From the NCBI GenBank assembly GCA_039666455.1, contig JAVSLW010000037.1, positions 1 to 48,509 on the forward strand: 48,509 nt of DNA, in the 5' to 3' direction. Both the position numbers and the translations under genes were made by a program. Under the pieces are notes generated by a model. That model was not told the DNA's origin. It made no database searches and saw nothing but the letters and a program-made list of their open reading frames with translations. The stretch is from Methanobacterium sp. (GTDB lineage: Archaea > Methanobacteriota > Methanobacteria > Methanobacteriales > Methanobacteriaceae). This document shows positions 7,059 to 15,553 of the stretch, one piece after another (positions within the stretch are counted from its first letter, which is position 1; each line of letters starts with the position of its first letter).

Positions 7059-8222
7059 ATGAAAACCGTAACTAAATCCTATAAATATAGAATATATCCG
7101 AATAAAGAGCAACAGGATATATTAGAATTTAACATGGGCAGCGCACGCTTTGTTTTCAACCATGTTAAAGCCATGTATGAACTATATAGAAAACAGGCAG
7201 TGGAATATGGTTTAAAACCAGTATATGCAAACAAAAAACTGTTCAATAGCATATTAAATGATTTAAAGAAGCATCATCCATTTTTAAAAGAAGCTAACAG
7301 CACAGCCCTTCAAAAAGCATATGATGACCTTATTTCTGCCTATAAAATGGTGGGTAAAGGAAATGGAGGGGTGAAATTTAAATCCCGTAAAAATCCCGTA
7401 CAATCATTCAGAACCTTAAACGCTGAAATAGTGGATGGGAAATTGAAACTACCCAAAATTAATACTTTAATCTCTATGAAATATAGTAGAAAAGTTCGTG
7501 GAGACATATTAAGTGCAACTATCAGTAGAAACAACTCTAACCAGTACTTCGTAAGTTTTAATGTTAAAAACAGCCCTGTTAAACAGCTAAAAAAAAACTA
7601 ATCAAAAAGAGGTATTAGATCTTGAATTGAAAGATTTAGCAACATTTAGTACTGGTTTCATAATAGGTAAAATATATTTAAAAGAGGTTGATAATAAGAT
7701 AAAACGACAAAATCAAATATTAAGTAAAAGGGTTAAGAATGGGTGTAATTGGCTGAAAGCGAAAACCAAGCTTAACCAGTTATACCAGAAGAAAAAAATA
7801 TAATAAATGATTTTCTACATAAAACAACAACACAAATAGTACAAGAATTTGATAAAATCTATATTGGAAATGTGAACAGCCAATTAGGATTAAAAAATAA
7901 ACATTTAGCAAAGACTACAGCAGATCAACACTGGTACGAATTCAAGCGACAACTACAATATAAGTCTGATTGGTATAATAAACATTTTAAAGTTGTTAAT
8001 GAAAAATACACTTCTAAAACTTGCAGTAATTGTGGACATGTTACAGAAGTTTTGGATTTGAATATTCGCAGATGGATATGTCCCAAATGCAATATAGAAC
8101 ATGATAGGGACATAAACGCTGCATATAATATGAAAACCTTGAATGACAAACAACGTCATTCAAGGTTTTTTCTAACCGTGGGAACCACGGGGCTTGCCTT
8201 TGAAAAAATCAACAAGGATTGA
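7059..8222 (+). pseudogene. tnpB: TnpB (IS200/IS605 OrfB), frameshifted copy
   Basis: Three frames together make one TnpB. 7059-7601 encodes the N-terminal domain (MKTVTKSYKYRIYPNKEQQ). A frame shift in the run of nine A at about 7589-7597 leads to DLELKDLATFSTG, the RuvC-I Asp region. A second shift near 7800 leads to the C-terminal part with the zinc finger (TCSNCG, CPKC) and RuvC-III HDRDINAA, ending at TGA 8220-8222. The usual RuvC-II Glu is absent from the expected place (IYIGNVNS). An in-frame 39-base hairpin insert separates AAYN from LTVGTTG, compared with the copy at the start of the window. No tnpA is adjacent. Sequencing error in the A run cannot be excluded, but two shifts argue for real decay. 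Confidence 0.9.
8133..8169. repeat. 15-bp perfect hairpin inserted in tnpB
   Basis: The arms 8133-8147 (AAAACCTTGAATGAC) and 8155-8169 are perfect inverted complements with a 7-base loop (AAACAAC), followed by further T. Together with two flanking bases it is a 39-base, 13-codon insertion that keeps the reading frame, and it is absent from the related tnpB copy at 1-284. It may be a small palindromic element or a terminator-like structure. Confidence 0.8.
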
Positions 8223-8265
8223 TGGATTAGGAAGCTATTGACCTATTCAGGTCATGGTAGTTCAA
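8176..8265 (+). ncRNA. Putative omega-RNA scaffold / right end of the tnpB element (copy 2)
   Basis: The hairpin CCGTGG-GAA-CCACGG (8176-8190) is the covarying partner of the hairpin at 229-243. A second small stem, TGACC...GGTCA (8239-8254), precedes the shared right-end sequence GGTCATGGTAGTTCAA, which ends at 8265. The transposon would therefore run from an undetermined left end before 7059 to 8265. RNA expression is inferred from known TnpB elements. Confidence 0.5.
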
Positions 8266-8322
8266 TAAGCAGCAAGTAATATTAAGATATATTTGATCAA
8301 AGTTCTAATTTAGGTTATTTTC

Positions 8323-8661
8323 ATGATATTTGAAACTTTAAAATATGTGATATACTTCATTTTAGGCGGTTTAATTGTGGTATTAGCCACATACTTCGGA
8401 ATTGAGAGGAAAGGATTGATGGCAGCATTTTTTGCCATGTTTCCATTTGTAACAGCTTTTACAATGTTTACAATATATTCTGCAGCAGGTTCAGAAGCTG
8501 TTATTAATTATTTAAAAGGATTACTTTTACTTACACCTGTATGGGTCAGTTACTTACTGATCATTCTTTATTTAGTTCCAAAATATGGGTTCTGGATTTC
8601 AATGACAATGGGAGTACTTATTTATTTGCTAATTGCCTTAATTTTCATTTTAAAATACTAA
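8323..8661 (+). CDS. Small four-helix membrane protein (GlpM/DUF3147-like)
   Basis: A 112-residue protein, nearly all hydrophobic, with four predicted membrane helices (about 7-25, 30-51, 63-84 and 88-110) and short charged loops. The opening FILGGLIVVLATYFGIERKG and MFPFVTAFT resemble the GlpM/DUF3147 group of small membrane proteins, whose function is poorly defined; this assignment is tentative. It starts at ATG 8323 with weak upstream signals, 58 bases after the insertion-element end. It converges with the DedA gene, only 7 bases away. Confidence 0.7.
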   Translation: MIFETLKYVIYFILGGLIVVLATYFGIERKGLMAAFFAMFPFVTAFTMFTIYSAAGSEAVINYLKGLLLLTPVWVSYLLIILYLVPKYGFWISMTMGVLIYLLIALIFILKY

Positions 8662-8668
8662 TACAAAA

Positions 8669-9283
8669 TTAATCATGATCCTTACCCTGATAATAGTATA
8701 TGATGTAAATAATAACCGCCGCAATTCCTATTCCCATAAATATGTCCAGAATATGGAAATATTCCCTTATTGTTTTCCAGTGTGGTCCTAACATCACTCC
8801 TACATATCCTAAAAAAAGAACCCATGGAATACAACCTGAAACAGTATAAATTGTGAATTTTTTGAAGTTCATTTCAGCTATACCTGCAGGAAGAGAAATG
8901 AAAGTTCGTATAATTGGCAGCATTCTGCTTATAAAAACTGCCTCGTGACCATATCTTTCAAACCAGTTGTGGGCCAGATCAAGTTTTCTGTGGCTTATAA
9001 AGAAATATTTACCATATTTTTCTAAAAATGGCCTTCCACCTTTTAATCCCACAAAATATGCTATCCATGAGCCAGCTAAATTTCCAAGAACGCCAGCAAT
9101 TGTTATTCCTGGAAGGGTCATTTTACCTTCCCAAACAACATATCCTGCAAAAGGCATTATTACTTCACTTGGAAGTGGAATGCAGGCACTTTCTACAAGC
9201 ATTCCCAGAAAAACACCCCAATATCCCAAATACTCAATAAGATGAATTGCTATTTGACTTACATAATCAACAATACTTATCAT
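8669..9283 (-). CDS. DedA family (VTT-domain) membrane protein
   Basis: A 204-residue integral membrane protein of the DedA/SNARE-associated (VTT) family. Signature stretches are the re-entrant ESACIPLPSEVIMPFAG near residue 32, GNLAGSWIAYFVG, and the second re-entrant FISRMLPIIRTFISLPAG with the conserved Arg residues, then two or three C-terminal helices. Family members move or scramble polyprenyl-phosphate and other lipid carriers, or support membrane homeostasis. Given the large glycan island next to it, recycling of a lipid carrier is a reasonable inference. It starts at ATG 9283 and is divergent from the GT-C gene across a hairpin-rich intergenic region. Confidence 0.9.
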   Translation of the reverse strand: MISIVDYVSQIAIHLIEYLGYWGVFLGMLVESACIPLPSEVIMPFAGYVVWEGKMTLPGITIAGVLGNLAGSWIAYFVGLKGGRPFLEKYGKYFFISHRKLDLAHNWFERYGHEAVFISRMLPIIRTFISLPAGIAEMNFKKFTIYTVSGCIPWVLFLGYVGVMLGPHWKTIREYFHILDIFMGIGIAAVIIYIIYYYQGKDHD

Positions 9284-9530
9284 AGATTTTAAATTGGTAA
9301 ATGAAATGTTATATATTTTTCAAAAAATAATCCTGAAATATAATAATTCTCAGAAATTCGAAATAGAATGGTAAATATGCTAAAAAACAAATCAACAAGT
9401 TTTCTATTAATTTTATCTTTAGCAGGTGACGTGTATAGCTGCAGCTACTTTCAAGCCCCTGTGACAACGTGATTATGTGTTATAAAGCACTGATTTATGG
9501 AAAATTTTTGATAGTCCTGATCTGTAAACT

Positions 9531-9700
9531 TGAAACATAAGCCCGAAAAATCAAAGCATGCCAATCTTCGATTTGCTGCCCCAAAATTCAAAGTTTTCAA
9601 AAACCAAAAGTTTTTGATACCCCCAAAAAATCTTCGATTTTTTGAGGGATTTTTCGACGGCATTCTATAAACTCACCAAATCACTTGATTTGCTAAAAAC
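9531..9700. repeat. Cluster of strong hairpins in a divergent intergenic region
   Basis: The 526-base gap 9284-9809 has no convincing gene. It contains at least four inverted repeats in 130 bases: AATC-TTC-GATT (9563-9573), TCAAAAAC-CAAAA-GTTTTTGA (9597-9617), a 13-bp stem with one mismatch centred on AAAAAATC-TTC-GATTTTTT (9620-9648), and CAAATC-ACTT-GATTTG (9677-9692). The core ATCTTCGAT recurs twice. This looks like an interspersed palindromic element or a structured RNA, not a simple promoter. Confidence 0.65.
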
Positions 9701-9809
9701 TGGATAAAAACATACCTTCGTCAGTCAAATTTAAATGGATCACAACATACATATCAAATTACATATTAAAATTATTAAACTAAATTTTATTTAAGTCAAA
9801 AGTGATTCA

Positions 9810-11387
9810 ATGAAACTGAGTACATTTATCAGTAAATACCTGTGGATTATTCCAGCTATAACTGTGTTTTTCATAGCTCTAATTCCAACATTGGAGCATC
9901 AGTGGCCTTTAAGCTGGGATATTATTTACCATGTTCAATATGCTAAAGTATACAGTCAGTATGGATTTGTTTTAATAAACCCGTTAATAAATGCACCTGC
10001 TGGGCAAAAAATAGCTTATCCTCCACTTTTCCATTTTTTGATTGCTGCTCTTGGGAACACTTTGAACATGGATTATTTTCAAGTGGCAAGATCCTTGCAG
10101 CCTATTTTAGCATTTTCAATTGTTTTATCAGTTTCATATGTTGCAAAGGAGTTTTATGGAAGAATTGCAGGTATTTCTGCAGGTTTTTTGATGATTTCAG
10201 GCTATCTTTTATTCAGGATCATTCTCCCGGTTCCTGAAAATCTTGCACTTATTTTTATACCTCTTGCAGTTTATTTCTATTACATTTCCATCAGGGAAAA
10301 AGTCCTTAAATATGCATTAATTTCAGGAATATTATTTTTACCAGTTATTGCTTCACATCAGGCCGCAGCATTATGTTTAGTTTTAGTAATTGGTGCTTTT
10401 ACATTTCTTGAACTTGCAATGCACAGGAATATAAGAGTTTTTAAAAATTTAGGTGCTTTTTTCATGTTTTTAATAATCCTGGTTGTTTCTGGATTAATTT
10501 TACTTTTATTCTGGAAACCTGATCTATTTTTCAGCTTACTAAATCAGGGATTAAGTGCTGTAACTGGTTACAGTACCTCACTTAATTACAGCCAGATTCT
10601 GAGCCCTTATAATTATATTAAACACCTTGGACCACTGGTTTTAATTTCTGCATTAATTGGAGGAATTTTTGCAGTAAAAAAAAGATGTGAAAAAAATTAT
10701 TTCATTGTTACATGGATAATTTCCCTATTTCTACTCAGTAACGCTTACTGGTTTGGAATTAATGTTTTATCATCCAGAGTTCTAATTTATTTGCTGATTC
10801 CACTTGCAATATTTGGAGGTTTTGGGATAAGTGAACTTTATTATAGCCTGAAAAAAAATAACAAATTTTCATCTCCAAAAATAAAGTCTGTATTTTTAAT
10901 AAGTATACTCCTGATATCAGCTGTTTCAGGAGCTATTACAGTTAGCGGATCTGTATTCTCTTTTCAGGCAAAAACATCATTGGGAAATATTCAAATAGCC
11001 CCTCCCGGTGCTTCAGAGATTGATGTGGCAAACTGGTTCAGTGAAAATGGAGATAAAAGCAGATCATTCATTACATCTAATCTGTACACTGGAAATTTAA
11101 TTGCTGCAGTAGCTGAAATCCCTATTCACTATGGATTTGAATATTTCAACAAAAGCACTCCATTATCCACCTACAAAAATGAGAAAATAGGTTACATAGT
11201 ACTGGATAAGCGTTTGACCTTCCAATCCCCAAATGGGACTTTGTATCTTCAAGCTGCACCTTCCGAATTCTATACACTTTTCTTTTTCAGTAAAGATATT
11301 AAAAGTAATCTTAGAGAAATAGTTCCACCCTATGCGTTCGTGGTGTTCGAAAATAATGATTTTATAGTCTGTAAAATAGGATACTAA
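9810..11387 (+). CDS. GT-C type membrane glycosyltransferase-like protein
   Basis: A 525-residue protein with an N-terminal helix, a first outer loop with acidic and His residues (SWDIIYHVQYAK, about residues 35-46), about ten further hydrophobic helices, and a soluble C-terminal region of about 130 residues from near residue 385. This is the architecture of GT-C glycosyltransferases, which take sugars from lipid carriers and add them outside the cell; the Asp of the first loop is the likely catalytic base. The exact family and acceptor are unknown. ATG 9810 opens the surface-glycan island and the gene converges with a DUF2206 gene 11 bases away. Confidence 0.75.
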   Translation: MKLSTFISKYLWIIPAITVFFIALIPTLEHQWPLSWDIIYHVQYAKVYSQYGFVLINPLINAPAGQKIAYPPLFHFLIAALGNTLNMDYFQVARSLQPILAFSIVLSVSYVAKEFYGRIAGISAGFLMISGYLLFRIILPVPENLALIFIPLAVYFYYISIREKVLKYALISGILFLPVIASHQAAALCLVLVIGAFTFLELAMHRNIRVFKNLGAFFMFLIILVVSGLILLLFWKPDLFFSLLNQGLSAVTGYSTSLNYSQILSPYNYIKHLGPLVLISALIGGIFAVKKRCEKNYFIVTWIISLFLLSNAYWFGINVLSSRVLIYLLIPLAIFGGFGISELYYSLKKNNKFSSPKIKSVFLISILLISAVSGAITVSGSVFSFQAKTSLGNIQIAPPGASEIDVANWFSENGDKSRSFITSNLYTGNLIAAVAEIPIHYGFEYFNKSTPLSTYKNEKIGYIVLDKRLTFQSPNGTLYLQAAPSEFYTLFFFSKDIKSNLREIVPPYAFVVFENNDFIVCKIGY

Positions 11388-11398
11388 TTTTTAAGAGA

Positions 11399-13702
11399 TT
11401 AGCCATAATAAACTCCTGCTCCACCATTATCATATATTTTAGTTTTTCTATGGATTAAATCACTCATATCCTTATAGACCTTTGTTTTTTCCTTAGAACC
11501 TCTTTCTATTGTTAATAAGAAGACATTTTCCCGGTTAAATTTTCTGGAGAAAATATAGGAGTTATTTTCACCTTTATAAAGAGAAAGATCAGGAACATAA
11601 TAGAAGTATCTTTTAAATAATAGCACTCCATGCTCATCTCCATAAATATTTCCACCAGCATTATGCTTATACAGCCATTGAGCACCTGAAGTTTCATGCT
11701 GATTAAATCTTGGAAAAATATCTGATTCACTGCTTAAATGGACTGGAATAGAAGTATTTGTTAAAATAGCGAAAAATCCAGTATTAAACAGCATAAAAAA
11801 AACCAGAAATATGGAAAATAATTTTAAAGGCTTTTCATAAGATATGTCAATGCCTAAAGATTTGATTATTGATTTAAAAACTATTATACCTCCAATTATA
11901 CAAAATGGGGATAGAAAGATGAAAGTTATCTGGAATATTCTTGTAATATTAAAAGAACTTTCAAAAATAGGGAAGAAAATACCGGTTATTAAAATTACCA
12001 TTGCTACAATAGAAAGTGCAAAATATTCTTTATTAACTCTATAAATATTTAAAAAAGCCAGTATTAGACCTGTTAATGTGAAAAAAACAAGCGTAAAATT
12101 TAAATATCTCTGGACTGCCACAATCCATGTTTGTGGGTTTCCCACTAAAAATGCCATTACAACAAGTATTATTACGCTTAAAACTGCTGCTAAAAGGTAT
12201 TTGCTTTTAGACTCTAAAACTGGATCGATCAAACTGTTTAAAAGACCTGATCCTCCTTTTATTTTATTTTTTCTAAATCTTAATGCAGCCAAAAATAGAA
12301 CTAAAATAAATAAAAAACCTGTTATCAAACCCGAGTTTATGTCCATATTATTAAAAACATCCACTTTAGCAACATTTAAAAGGTCTGTAAATCCTTTAAG
12401 AGCCATTCCTCCTGCCAGAAATCCATACCATAAATATGCAAACAACGCAATTGAAGCTATGATAAAAAGATTGATCCTTGACCTTAATATTTTCATTGTA
12501 AAGATAAAATCTTCACCTGTAGACTTCATGAACCATTTGTATATATAATAAATGATTAATAATATGAAAGAAGTGATTAAAACAAAAAGGAAGAAATATG
12601 TTAATGAATAATGCGAAATCACCAATCCTAAACTAAATATAACCAGTAAAACCATTAAACTTTTATTTCTTTCACTGAAAATCAGCAATAAAAGTAAAAT
12701 TAAAAATAGCTCTGCAATCATCCCTCTTCCAGCAGAAGGCAGTAACATAAAAAATGAACTGAATGATACAAATAAGAAAGATGCTAAAAACGCTATTTTA
12801 GAACTTGTCTGCTCTTTAAACAACTTATAAAGTCCTAAGGGTACTAATGAAAATAAAAAAGGGTAGATTATCTTAAAAACATAAACCAGATCCATACTTG
12901 TGAAAATAGAATAAAGTGGTCCAAGTATTACAACGCTTAACATTGCATTATAGGCGTCCGCAAAATTGAAGTCCCAGTAAGAATTATTGAAGGCCATATT
13001 AGCCAGAAAATACTCGTTTTGTATATCCCACCCCCATATATATGTTGAAATTAATGTACTTGCATATAGCAGTGAAATGGAGATTATCCAGACTATAAAT
13101 GGATAAAATTTCTCTGGAATTTTATTAAATCCTGCAAGACTGACTATAACAGCAATCAGTGCAAATAAAAGCATCGAAATCATGTTATTATTGTAAAAAT
13201 TAACAGAATATGATCCAAATATGGCCAAAAATGGAATTATACAAAGAAACAGAGTTAATGGAGATAATAAATCTTCAGTGTCTATAAAAGAAGGATTATT
13301 AAAATCTCTATCTATAATATAGCTTAAAAAAGCCAGAATTATCACATAAAGAGTCATTGCACCAATTAAAGGAATGATGGATAATGGTTTTAAAATTCCA
13401 AACAAAGGAAAAATCATGTTCACTAAAAATCCAGTAAGCATGGTACCTGTAATTCCAAGCCCGGCAGCATATAAAACTGATCTAATATTACCTAAATTGT
13501 GTAATTTCAGTATTCTCAAGATTAAATAACCTGGAGCGAAAGTAAGATACATAAAACCTGTTAATTGGGTAAAAACAGGGATACTAATGCCATGTAAACT
13601 TAATCCACATGTTATTAACAGTAAAATCTGTATTAAAATTATGGATTTAATAAATTGACTGAACTTCCAGTCATTCATTTGAAGAGGATTATTTAACATC
13701 AT
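11399..13702 (-). CDS. DUF2206 multispanning membrane protein
   Basis: A 767-residue protein of the DUF2206 group common in Methanobacteriales. The N-terminus carries many hydrophobic helices (about 16-18 in total, including LTGFMYLTFAPGYLILRILK). The C-terminal 110 residues form a soluble domain (ARWL-like WLYKHNAGGNIYGDEHG). The layout resembles GT-C glycosyltransferases, and the acidic/aromatic loop IWGWDIQNEYFLANMA could hold the active site, but no member has a proven activity that I know of. It is paralogous to the 708-residue protein at 30609-32735; both have WD or RD followed by NE-Y in that loop. The likely role is surface glycan assembly, inferred from context. Confidence 0.85.
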   Translation of the reverse strand: MMLNNPLQMNDWKFSQFIKSIILIQILLLITCGLSLHGISIPVFTQLTGFMYLTFAPGYLILRILKLHNLGNIRSVLYAAGLGITGTMLTGFLVNMIFPLFGILKPLSIIPLIGAMTLYVIILAFLSYIIDRDFNNPSFIDTEDLLSPLTLFLCIIPFLAIFGSYSVNFYNNNMISMLLFALIAVIVSLAGFNKIPEKFYPFIVWIISISLLYASTLISTYIWGWDIQNEYFLANMAFNNSYWDFNFADAYNAMLSVVILGPLYSIFTSMDLVYVFKIIYPFLFSLVPLGLYKLFKEQTSSKIAFLASFLFVSFSSFFMLLPSAGRGMIAELFLILLLLLIFSERNKSLMVLLVIFSLGLVISHYSLTYFFLFVLITSFILLIIYYIYKWFMKSTGEDFIFTMKILRSRINLFIIASIALFAYLWYGFLAGGMALKGFTDLLNVAKVDVFNNMDINSGLITGFLFILVLFLAALRFRKNKIKGGSGLLNSLIDPVLESKSKYLLAAVLSVIILVVMAFLVGNPQTWIVAVQRYLNFTLVFFTLTGLILAFLNIYRVNKEYFALSIVAMVILITGIFFPIFESSFNITRIFQITFIFLSPFCIIGGIIVFKSIIKSLGIDISYEKPLKLFSIFLVFFMLFNTGFFAILTNTSIPVHLSSESDIFPRFNQHETSGAQWLYKHNAGGNIYGDEHGVLLFKRYFYYVPDLSLYKGENNSYIFSRKFNRENVFLLTIERGSKEKTKVYKDMSDLIHRKTKIYDNGGAGVYYG

Positions 13703-13963
13703 TTTATCAGATATTTTAAATCTTTACAAAAAACAGGTACAATTCGTTTCATTAACTGCAAATCTTATATATTTTTACATCTTTAATACGTTTGTTAATA
13801 GAATATAGTTTGAAAATTTAATATTTATAAAACACTGAATTTATATATATAAAAATGAAAAACACACTAAGCCCATGAACCTGACAGTCCCCAATAAATT
13901 ATGAGATATATTGAATAAATGATAGCTTGTTACGTATTTTAAACAGGTGCAAAGGTGCAGAAA

Positions 13964-14386
13964 ATGAATTTTGACAGAAAAATTTCCTTAATCTTAATAA
14001 TTATGCTTATAGCTGCAGTTGCAGCCACAATATACATAATTGTCAATCCCAATCCCGGCGAAAAATTCACAGAGTTTTATATATTAGGAACTGATGGTAA
14101 GGCAGGAAATTATCCCAGTAATTTAACTGCTGGCCAAACTGGAAACCTTACTGTAGGTATAGTGAATCATGAGCAGTCCACAGTAACCTATAACCTGGTT
14201 ATTAAACTGAATGATAAACAACTGAAAAATGAAAATATTACAGTTTTAAATAATGAAAAAAAAGAAATTCCATTTTCATTCAGGGCTTCAGCAGGTGCTA
14301 ATCAGAAGTTAGAGTTTTTACTGTACAAATTACCGGATAATAGTGCAGTATATCGTTCTCTTAATTTAAATGTGAACGTAAAATAA
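13964..14386 (+). CDS. DUF1616-type membrane-anchored protein
   Basis: About 140 residues: one N-terminal membrane helix (about 8-29) and an exported beta-sandwich that begins GEKFTEFYILGTDGKAGNYP and continues with NLTAGQTGNLTVGIVNHE, typical of the C-terminal part of DUF1616 proteins. The multi-helix N-terminal section of the full family is absent, so this is a short form. Several N-x-T/S sites could be glycosylated. I prefer ATG 13964, spaced 6 bases after AAAGGTG; the GTG at 13955 lies inside that site. It stands alone between DUF2206 and the epimerase. A role in handling the surface polymer is inferred from its neighbours. Confidence 0.75.
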   Translation: MNFDRKISLILIIMLIAAVAATIYIIVNPNPGEKFTEFYILGTDGKAGNYPSNLTAGQTGNLTVGIVNHEQSTVTYNLVIKLNDKQLKNENITVLNNEKKEIPFSFRASAGANQKLEFLLYKLPDNSAVYRSLNLNVNVK

Positions 14387-14553
14387 ATTAATGAAAATCA
14401 GAGAGATCTCAGTTCACCTGGTTAGTAACAACTCTTTATGGCTAAAAAAAGAAATATTTAATTATAAAAAGAATTATAAGTCATAAATTCAGTGCAAAAA
14501 TAAATAAACCATTATATTATCTGACTAAAAGTTAAAAAACTTAGAGGTAAAAG

Positions 14554-15486
14554 ATGAGAAATAAGAAAGTTGTGGTCACTGGTGGACTTGGATTTATCGG
14601 TTCTCACATAGTTGAAAGGCTGAATAATGACAATGAAGTCTTTATTGTAGATGATCAGTCTTCTGGAAAGATAGAAAATATCAAAGACCTCGATTTTACA
14701 AAAATAGACACTACCTTAGGTAGTATAACATCTATTAATCTTGAAGAAATATTTGAAGGCGGAGATTATCTTTTCCACCTTGCAGCAGATACCAGCGTTC
14801 CCCAAAGTGTTGATAATCCTCTTCACTGTAATGAAGTAAACATAACAGGAACTTTAAGAGTCCTTGAAGCAGCTAAGAATGTTGGAATCAAAAAAGTAGT
14901 GTTTTCATCATCATCTGCAGTTTATGGAGAAACAGAATCCTTACCAATTAGCGAGGACACTCCTCTTAATCCTTTATCACCTTATGCAGTTTCAAAAGCT
15001 GCTGGAGAACTTTATTGTAATGTATTTTCTGAAATATACGATCTTCCAACTGTGGCGCTTAGATACTTCAACGTTTTTGGGCCAAGACAGGACCCTGATT
15101 CGCAATACGCTGCAGTAATTCCCAATTTCATTGAAAAAATGATTAAAAATGAAAGACCAGTGATATATGGGGATGGAGAGCAGACCAGGGATTTTATTTC
15201 AGTAAAACAAGTTGTTGAAGCAAATATACTTGCAGCAGAATCTAAAGAGACAGGAGTGTTTAATATTGGTCTTGGGAAGAGCACCAGCGTTAACCAGCTC
15301 TTTGAAATGATAAAAGAAATACTGGAGAAAGATATCGAACCTGTATACGAAAAGGAACGTGCTGGGGATATTAAGCATTCAGTTGCAGATATATCTAAGG
15401 CTAAATCTTTTGGATTTGATCCTGATGATGATTTTAAGGATGATCTAAAAGAAACTATTGATTGGTTCATTAAAGAGAAGAATTAA
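14554..15486 (+). CDS. NDP-sugar epimerase (UDP-glucose 4-epimerase-like)
   Basis: A 310-residue extended short-chain dehydrogenase. It has the NAD-binding GGLGFIGSHI (residues 8-17), the SSSSAVYGE strand with catalytic Ser, and the catalytic Tyr-Lys in PYAVSKAAGE, followed by NVFGPRQDPDS and YGDGEQTRDFI in the sugar-binding half. This fits UDP-glucose/UDP-galactose or UDP-GlcNAc/GalNAc 4-epimerases. Pseudomurein contains GalNAc-type sugars, so wall precursor supply is possible, but the substrate cannot be told from sequence. GAGGTAA precedes ATG 14554. It is 64 bases upstream of the GDP-mannose dehydratase on the same strand. Confidence 0.9.
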   Translation: MRNKKVVVTGGLGFIGSHIVERLNNDNEVFIVDDQSSGKIENIKDLDFTKIDTTLGSITSINLEEIFEGGDYLFHLAADTSVPQSVDNPLHCNEVNITGTLRVLEAAKNVGIKKVVFSSSSAVYGETESLPISEDTPLNPLSPYAVSKAAGELYCNVFSEIYDLPTVALRYFNVFGPRQDPDSQYAAVIPNFIEKMIKNERPVIYGDGEQTRDFISVKQVVEANILAAESKETGVFNIGLGKSTSVNQLFEMIKEILEKDIEPVYEKERAGDIKHSVADISKAKSFGFDPDDDFKDDLKETIDWFIKEKN

Positions 15487-15553
15487 ATATTATTATGTGT
15501 CAATGCAAATAAATCATATAATAGCAAAATAACAATTTTATGGAGAAAATTTG

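Noticed and set aside
9451..9663. 70-codon minus-strand frame rich in Phe, Asn and Arg
   Set aside because: It reads through the hairpin cluster, has no ribosome site and no recognisable fold; the composition follows from the palindromic DNA.
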